Shown: one piece after another, positions 57,271 to 64,000 of the stretch
Numbering within the stretch: the first letter of the stretch is position 1
Layout: each line of letters starts with the position of its first letter
DNA from: Phaseolus vulgaris
Taxonomy: Eukaryota; Streptophyta; Magnoliopsida; Fabales; Fabaceae
NCBI RefSeq assembly: GCF_000499845.2
Contig: NC_023757.2
Span: 4,622,118-4,686,117 of the forward strand
DNA length: 64,000 bases
Reading direction: 5' to 3'
The notes under the pieces: generated by a model
Seen by the model: the letters and a program-made list of their open reading frames with translations, nothing else
Database searches by the model: none
What the model was told of the DNA's origin: nothing
Program-made: the position numbers and the translations under genes

Positions 57271-60240
57271 CTACAACCGAAGTATGGTTCGAAGTGTGTC
57301 TGAGAGATTTTGAATAGTCCGCTGCTCCTGGGTCGCTTGCAACTCTTGCAATGGCATATCCTCGTAACACCTAACAACAAGCAAAACAATTAGGTAAAAG
57401 AATAATCAACATAGGAGGAGCTGAAAGGAATCACTACATTAGATGTCACGAGCCCTAAAATAGTGTGCTTAATTGACACGCTCATAGGTGAAATCTGGTA
57501 CAGTTCTCCTATTTACGCATTTGCACAAATAAATTAAAATAATTTTGTTCACGTAGAAATGGTAAAAGTTTTGCTGATCAAAAGTTTAAGAGACATACAT
57601 CTTATGGTAAGCTAAAGCCTGTGCCAAATTCATAAGTGTAGAACTTGATGTCAACCTTTGGTAAATGCTTTGAGGAAGAGGCATCTGCTGCATCAATTGG
57701 CATACCAACATAAATGGCCATAACAAGTGTACTGCATGTATACATTACATACATGCACACATTTGCACAACACACAAAGTTACCTCATTTAGTCCTCTAC
57801 GGCCCTTCTTGGACTGTCCATCACCACTGAAAAGCTCTTGCAATGCTTCCACTGTTCCGGTTCCACCAGTATCCTGTTGCAGACCACCAAGTACATTGTT
57901 TGACAAGAGAGCAATAGGTGATATATCTGTTGCCCTTAAGAATGGGATAGGCACAGTATTACCAGCAGCATAAATGGACCAAAGCTGCATTAGCACAGAA
58001 ATTGAAGTAAAAAGGTAAGTCTGACACTGCAATCACACAAGACATTCATGAAGGACAGAATATACATAATTGATTGGACAATTAATTCAAGAAACGAAAA
58101 GGACTAGAAATCTGCCAAACAAAGGACACAGGAAAATATAATTCTAAAAAAGCTAGAGGCAACACCTCTAATAACTAAAAACATCAAATTTTGCTCAGAC
58201 AGAGTGATATCCCTTACAGAATCCAGTTAGACATCAGATGTACAAATCAAATCACAAAAATACCTTATCTTGTAAAGCAAATGCTTTACGGCTGCCAGTT
58301 TCACTCCTGAATATATCACTACCCATTCCAGCTGGTGCTCGATAACTGCCTTTGATTTTGAGGTTCTGCTCAGTTGAATCACTAGCATAAGGTAAAGATG
58401 ACTGAATAGTATTGGTAGTAGCACTAGATCCTCTAAAAGAGGTGGTGTTCATAAAATCAACTTTCTGATTCTCAATCCTAAAAGATTAACCACAAAGAAA
58501 GCAGACTACGTTAAGACAAGGGAAATGAAAAAAAGAGAGGGGACCAACTATAATATGAAAATGAAGAACACAAATTAGCAAAGCTAAGACTGTTTGAAAG
58601 TCAGTGCGAGAGAATAAAAGAAAAATGTTTTCATAAAAAATATAGGCAGTGAAGGTAAACAGACAGGTAAGTACCCAGAGTTAGCTAATCTGCTTCCCGT
58701 GCCACTGGGTACAGCAGAGTCGGAAACTGCGGAATCTGCATATTGTGTAGTCTTCTGATGTAACTCATCTGCATGGACTATAAAAGTGCCAAAGTTGCCT
58801 GGAAATAATCCACATAAATCATAATATTCACCCCTAAATAAAACAAAAACAAGAGCTTCCATTTCATCAAATTTTAAGAATTATATATTTTAGAAAAGAA
58901 ATAAATTAGAACTCTAATCTTTCGTATGGATTAAAGGAAGAAAATGGTAGTCTAATTTAGAAAGATAAAATTGTGAACTTTTCTTTTTCTACAGTTTTCT
59001 TTCTTACCATACCGTACCTTTTCTTTTCATTTTGTCTTTTCAACCAAAGAGAAAATTCAAAACCATTCCCTATTTTCTATCCCAATCAAATATGCCAGGC
59101 AATATGAGGCATATGGATGAACAAGGATTAGGGAACTTGAGTACAGGGTTTACCCCAGTAAACCCCAACCCCATTGGTTTGCATATTATATCAACTGGAG
59201 TCTGTAACTCATGTGGTGTGGCATAACAAGAAAATTCTTTAAATTTACACACCACCCAGATTATTCAGTAACACTTCAGAAAAATTATAGTACTTGAACA
59301 ATGAATAATACAATTATTAGAAAATAATAGGGCTTAATACAACCCAAAAGCTAGCTAAAAGGGAAGGGTAGTCCAAGCCTTATGAGTATTTTGCCTATAT
59401 TATTTGTCAATGCAGGAAATCTTAACAATCAAAACCAAACAATTATAAACCATAGTAAGCACGAGTCACGACATCCAGGGAAACCGTATAAAATTGTTCA
59501 GTTGAAGAGGTACAAAAGTAAGATAAACATTCAGACACTGTTAAAGAAACAAATATTATATATAATAGTCGACTTCCAAGAGATTCTAATGCATACACAT
59601 TATTGAAACCCATGATTTATGTTGCAGTTAATATTTCCTTGTATAGTTTTGATTATATAATTACGAGATTTAATTATACTCCATGATTGGGAGGATTAAT
59701 AGGCTGACAGTATATTTTATATTTATTATATAGGATCATGGATCCAGAAGTGTAAGAATAGATTAAATCCATCATAAATTAGGATTTTCAGTTATTAAGT
59801 CTTTGTATTCTATTTAAGTGCATGCTCCTCTGAATAATATCAGAATGTTTTTTAGACACATACACATGCACCACAAACATTCTAACATTACGCGATAATC
59901 AAAATTGAGAAAAAAATTGTCAATCCAAAGAAAAATGCAAGAATCACAGACCTTCACTCATGTCTACATCTTCCACCTTATGTAGCTTCCTCATAGTGCC
60001 ATGTGATGACAAATCAGCAGCTCCCTCAACACCAATGTTATGAGGTCTGGATGGAACAGTGTCTCCATATTCATCGTTTGGTTTTGAAACTAACTGGAGA
60101 AAAAACGACAACAAGAACATGTCAGCTATTTTAGAAAACATTCCATAACAAATTGTATCCCCAAAATCAGGTCAAAGAGATTTACTTGTGCTTTTTTCTC
60201 TGATAGAAAACCCACAAGTTATGGGATTTGCCTCTAGCTT

Positions 60241-60271
<31 letters not shown>

Positions 60272-63200
60272 ACCCATGTATTATCAGAACAAGAATAACA
60301 TTCCATATTCTTCAACATCTGAGACTAACATGGGCTACTTCAGATTAAGAACTTGTGTTTCACATAGAAATTACTTTCTTTATAGTTTTACAATGTAGAA
60401 GGTAGATGGAACAAGCTGCGTAGATGTGCATGAGAGGGAAGGAGTTTTTGCCATACCTGATCTTCTGATGCTGCTGGAGTAAGTGTTTGCACCTGCAAAG
60501 CCATTGAGGCCCTGATTTCCCTTGCCTTCTCTAATTTTGGTAACATAGCAGCAGATCCACTTTTCCACTTTTCAAAGAATTTGTGCTGCACAGCAATAGA
60601 AAAGAACTTTTATTTATACAAAATACAGCATTGAAAAAAAGTTTAAATATGCCATTACAAACTATATAGGAGCAAATCAAATTGATTTGGAAACAATGGA
60701 GGCATGTGTCTGGAATTTTCTAGTCACCTATTATAAGAACCAGCCAAAATAAAGCTCATGCTTGACCAGCCATCGCTCAAAGGATTTAGTAATTCTAGAT
60801 AACCAGACTGCCTTAGAATTCATTATTATATGTTGTGTTATGCTGAATTTAGAAACACCTTATATAATCATTCACATTTAGATTATTATCATTTTCAAGT
60901 CATAACAAGAATCAAGTTTACCACTCTGATTTAATACGCGAAACTAAAAAACATATCATATTGAAAGAAAAAAATTGGGAAGAGAAAAAAAAAAGTTAAG
61001 AAAAATATCAGTAACTTTCATCTCAATTAGTGGGTCTTGATCAATCAGATGAGGATTATATGTATAATAAATTTACATATAACTCAAATCACAGGAACTT
61101 AAAAACTGCAGGTCTAACATGATACAAAACTCTAATTGTAGTAAGTTTGAGCATAACTAAATAGTAAATTTAATGACAAGGATAAATTAACATCTGTATT
61201 TGACAGTTGACAAGAGGTTGAGTCCTAGTGCAAAATTAGATTACAACCCCTGTATGGAGTCAAACACCTCTTCAAAGTCATCTTTCTAACCATTCTTGGG
61301 AGGACATTGCTCTTACAGCATGTTATCCGATTAATTGAATGCCACCATTTTTCCATAATGATCAGGTACCACACTTTATCCTTTCTCTCAATCTCCTCCA
61401 TACGGACTTCCTCTACATAACATCACATCTGGTCGAGATCAACTTTCTCCTTGGTTGCTCAAATGCGTCTTAGTGGGATATCATCATTCTAAAAAAGGGT
61501 AATGATGTTTCTCTACTAATCTTCATAGGTATTGTGTCTGCTAATGTCCCCTTTTTTGAGTTCATTTCATACTATACACTTGTTCCTTCTAATGACAACA
61601 TATGTCACTTTCCCTCCAATGTCAATCTTCCTTCATCTCCACCAGATGACTCTACCATAACTCATGATGTTTCTCCAACACCTCTTTAGGTATATTAACA
61701 TCGTTCATGGATTGAAATTCCAATACGATACCCATCTTCAATAGATAACAATATGATGGTCATGTTTGATCCTTCCTCACCACTATATCTGGTCTCCTTT
61801 GATAACAATTGACCTATTATTATTTGAAGATGTACATGTTCTATTTGTAACCCTCCACATTATATAAACCTCAATTATCATTGGCTTTCCACCATACATT
61901 ATACTTGTTTTTACTCAATCTTCTATTCCCATTCCTAAGTTTCCAGATGAAGCTTTATCTAACCCAAAGTGGCAACGAGCAATGATTGATGAAATGTGTC
62001 TTTCAAAGTAGTGGTACTTGGAAATTGGCTCCTCTTCTAGCTAGCAAATCAATTATTGGGTGCTTATGGTCTTACACACTTAGAAAGGACCTCTAACTTT
62101 GATTTCTATAATGCTTGGTTGGTTGCCAAAGGAAACAGAAATCTATGGTGAAGATTATACCGACACTTTATCTCCTATAGCCAAAATGACATCTATTGGA
62201 CTTTTCTTTTGCCTTGCAACTATTCACCACTGGACTCTATTTTAGCCTGACTTAAAGATTGTATTTATTTCATGGTGATCTTTATGAAGAAGTCTACATG
62301 GAGCAACCTCCTCCTTTTTTGAAGAAAAGATGGGGGCTAATTCAAAATCCTTTTTGATCAAGCTTGTGAAAGTTTTCCAGAACAGTCTTCAAAACACTAT
62401 TCAAACAACCTCAAGAGGCTAATGTTCAATTAGGTTAAAATGGAACCCCAAGACAAGAGGCTAACATTCAATCACAACAAAATAGACAAAATCTATCGAG
62501 AGAGTATAATTTTTAAAACAAGTGGGAAAGGTCGTGCAATTTAAGCATCTCCCAAGGGAAAAGAATAAAATTTGCTGTAGAAGTAAATATACATTCAAAG
62601 AAGACTTAATACTTTAAATTATATACCAAGCATAATATGCAGCCAAAAAAAAAATCAAATAATAAGCCTCTCCAATCTCAACTATCCATCTTGCCATTTG
62701 GAAATCTCTGTCTATCAAGATATTGTTAAATGTCTGAAAATATAGATTGATTTCTTCTCTTCTTTGTCTGTCTCTATTGCTATATTTTTTTCAACCATTT
62801 AACATATAAAGATAGCTTAAAAAACTTATGACTCCCAATAATAGTCATTAAACTTCACCCGAAACAATATCGTTAAGCATACCTTCAACATTTCAGATGC
62901 AGTAGGGCGGAGCCGAGGTTCTTTGGTTAGACACTTGGCAACAAAATCATGGAAATATAAAGACCTAGAGAGAAATTCAAATTCAAATCATTATCGCATA
63001 AAGATATCATTACTAATTAGAGACATTATCTCATACACCACCAGATCATGAAAATAGGATTTTAGAGTCACTCCTAGCTAGCAAATATAATCAGGGTAGT
63101 TTATGTTGCATTTTATATCATTAGACAAAGAAAGCACCAACCTAGCTTTATTGTTTCTGGGTTAAGAAAAGAAATCTCATTAAGATCAAGATAGGAAATC

Positions 63201-63870
63201 ATAATGAATTTTTGGTACATGGAGTTGTGCCTCCTTAAAATGCACCAACCTTTGTAATCTTACACTTCAACACAACAATGTATTGCCATTTGAATGGATG
63301 TGCCATATTCATGAACTACAAAGTGGGAAGGAACAAAGAATGTACAGAATTTTATTTATGTGGGTTAATAGATGAGTTTCTAGCCTGTACATGACTTCAT
63401 AGCATGTAGAATAGAAATACAACTAATAAGACATAGCACCTAGCTAAAAATACAATTAAAGATAGAAAGTAAAGCTTTCAATGAAGTATCAATGGCAGAA
63501 ATTCAATTCAAGATAGAAAGTAATGCTTTCAAATTTACAAGTGGTTTCCATTCATCATCATCTCATTAACATTAAAGTATCAAAGGCAGAAATTGTATAG
63601 TAGAAGAATTGCAGCATGCAATTACACACTACTGGCTTTACAAAAATGCAAAATAAGCACAGCATAAAACATAATAAATAGCACATGGAAAAAGATAATT
63701 AGGATTATCTAAACTAGATTTCTTTCTAGATCATCAATAGGTGACTCTTCAAGCTCACTTATTAAAAAATTAGTAAAGGTACAGCTTGGGTAACAATAGA
63801 CTATAGAAACAAACCATTTCTCTTTATCCTCAAGCATCGGAGCTGGTTCAATTGATATCATGAATAAAAC
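57271..63870 (-). CDS. SIK1: SIK1-like STE20/Hippo-type serine/threonine kinase, 3' nine exons
   Basis: Nine exons on the minus strand keep one frame with GT/AG introns: 63815-63870, 62883-62964, 60457-60585, 59952-60093, 58675-58798, 58264-58477, 57784-57984, 57599-57684 and 57271-57370 (stop at 57271-57273). They give the last 377 residues. The first two exons and the start of the third finish the kinase domain (MISIEPAPMLEDKEKW, VAKCLTKEPRLRPTASEMLK). A Ser/Thr-rich linker with GNFGTFIVHADE follows, then the conserved tail (LWSIYAAGNTVPIPFLRATD, GRRGLNEMPLPQSIYQRL, MPLQELQATQEQ) to TLRTILRL. This tail is what I know from Arabidopsis SIK1 (At1g69220), a cytosolic Hippo/MST-like kinase that works with MOB1 in cell growth and signalling. 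The catalytic lobe lies right of the window. A fragment of this gene is duplicated at 18767-19410. Confidence 0.9.
60244..60270. repeat. (TA)n microsatellite in a SIK1 intron
   Basis: About 13 TA units in the intron between exons 60457-60585 and 59952-60093. Confidence 0.9.
61290..62350 (+). pseudogene. Decayed Ty1/copia polyprotein fragment in a SIK1 intron (antisense)
   Basis: Plus-strand translation, jumping frames, recalls copia pol. Near 61310-61490 are ACYPIN-MPPFF and SPWLLKCVLVGY (integrase C-terminal end), with SANVPFFE near 61540. After a linker, EMCLSKS/SSGTWKLAPLLASKSIIG appears near 61990-62060, then AKGNRN--GEDYTDTLSPIAKMTSIG near 62120-62200 and LHGDLYEEVYMEQPPPF near 62260-62320 (reverse transcriptase). 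All parts carry stops or frameshifts and no LTR was found. It sits in the 2.3 kb intron between 60586 and 62882. Confidence 0.75.
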
Positions 63871-64000
63871 CTACAATTATAAAAGAAAAAAAATACATTA
63901 TTATAAATTGAACCCCCTCAAAGAAAAGAGAGGGTAAAAAGAGCATGCCCTTAGAAATGCCAAATAAAAAATACAATAACTAAATGTTTATTATTAATAA
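63871..64000 (-). other. SIK1 intron continuing past the window edge
   Basis: The sequence after the acceptor of the 63815-63870 exon is AT-rich with no further exon. The next upstream kinase exon must lie beyond 64000. Confidence 0.8.

Noticed and set aside
1..64000. tRNA, rRNA or snRNA genes, riboswitches
   Set aside because: No cloverleaf, rRNA core or conserved riboswitch motif was noticed by eye. A covariance-model search could overturn this.

Overview
This is a stretch of plant nuclear DNA, most likely from a papilionoid (phaseoloid) legume. It is AT-rich, has spliced genes with GT/AG borders, plant-type non-LTR retrotransposons, a plant (TTTAGGG) telomere motif and a plant STE20/Hippo-type kinase gene. 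The legume assignment is an inference from the style of the retroelement proteins. I see no bacterial, organellar or viral gene set, and no rRNA or tRNA gene.

Only one ordinary host gene is clear: the 3' part of a SIK1-like STE20 kinase on the minus strand (57271-63870, nine exons, cut by the right window edge). A decayed Ty1/copia fragment lies antisense in one of its introns. At the left edge is part of a spliced gene (1-1210, minus) that resembles transposon-associated DUF1985/Ulp1-type plant proteins, with a one-base frame break in a 13-C run.

Most of the rest is layered repeat. 6184-10092 is a four-copy tandem array. A repeat unit of about 2.1-2.4 kb (RU) occurs at about 9.7-11.2 kb, 23.1-31.3 kb, 31.3-38.8 kb, 38.8-41.2 kb and 41.2-41.5 kb. 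A second family (S), built around an exon-like 168-bp segment, is amplified at 11.2-14.3 kb and 42.4-46.7 kb. Together these form a large direct segmental duplication. Copy A (about 9.7-19.4 kb) matches copy B (about 38.8-59.4 kb), and A carries internal deletions. A ends in a truncated piece of the SIK1 gene, so B with intact SIK1 is probably the parent.

Mobile elements decorate both copies. An apparently full-length LINE (23304-30360, plus) has 14-bp target-site duplications, a disabled ORF1/ORF2 and a hairpin minisatellite in its 3' region. A 5'-truncated LINE (32699-37773, minus) has 10-bp target-site duplications and an FADD to FAND change. There is a third LINE fragment (44462-45195), a solo LTR with 5-bp target-site duplications (48079-48694), a gypsy-type (Transposase_28-like) remnant with an LTR-like end (19.5-21.2 kb), a plant-mobile-domain (MAIN-like) pseudogene (21.5-22.1 kb), a 700-bp foldback element (53157-53860) and several MITE-like pieces.

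The most unusual single structure is a 295-bp direct duplication whose two copies are separated by exactly four TTTAGGG telomere units (40118-40735). No operon-like or new enzymatic system is evident. The interest lies in genome rearrangement and transposon structure.
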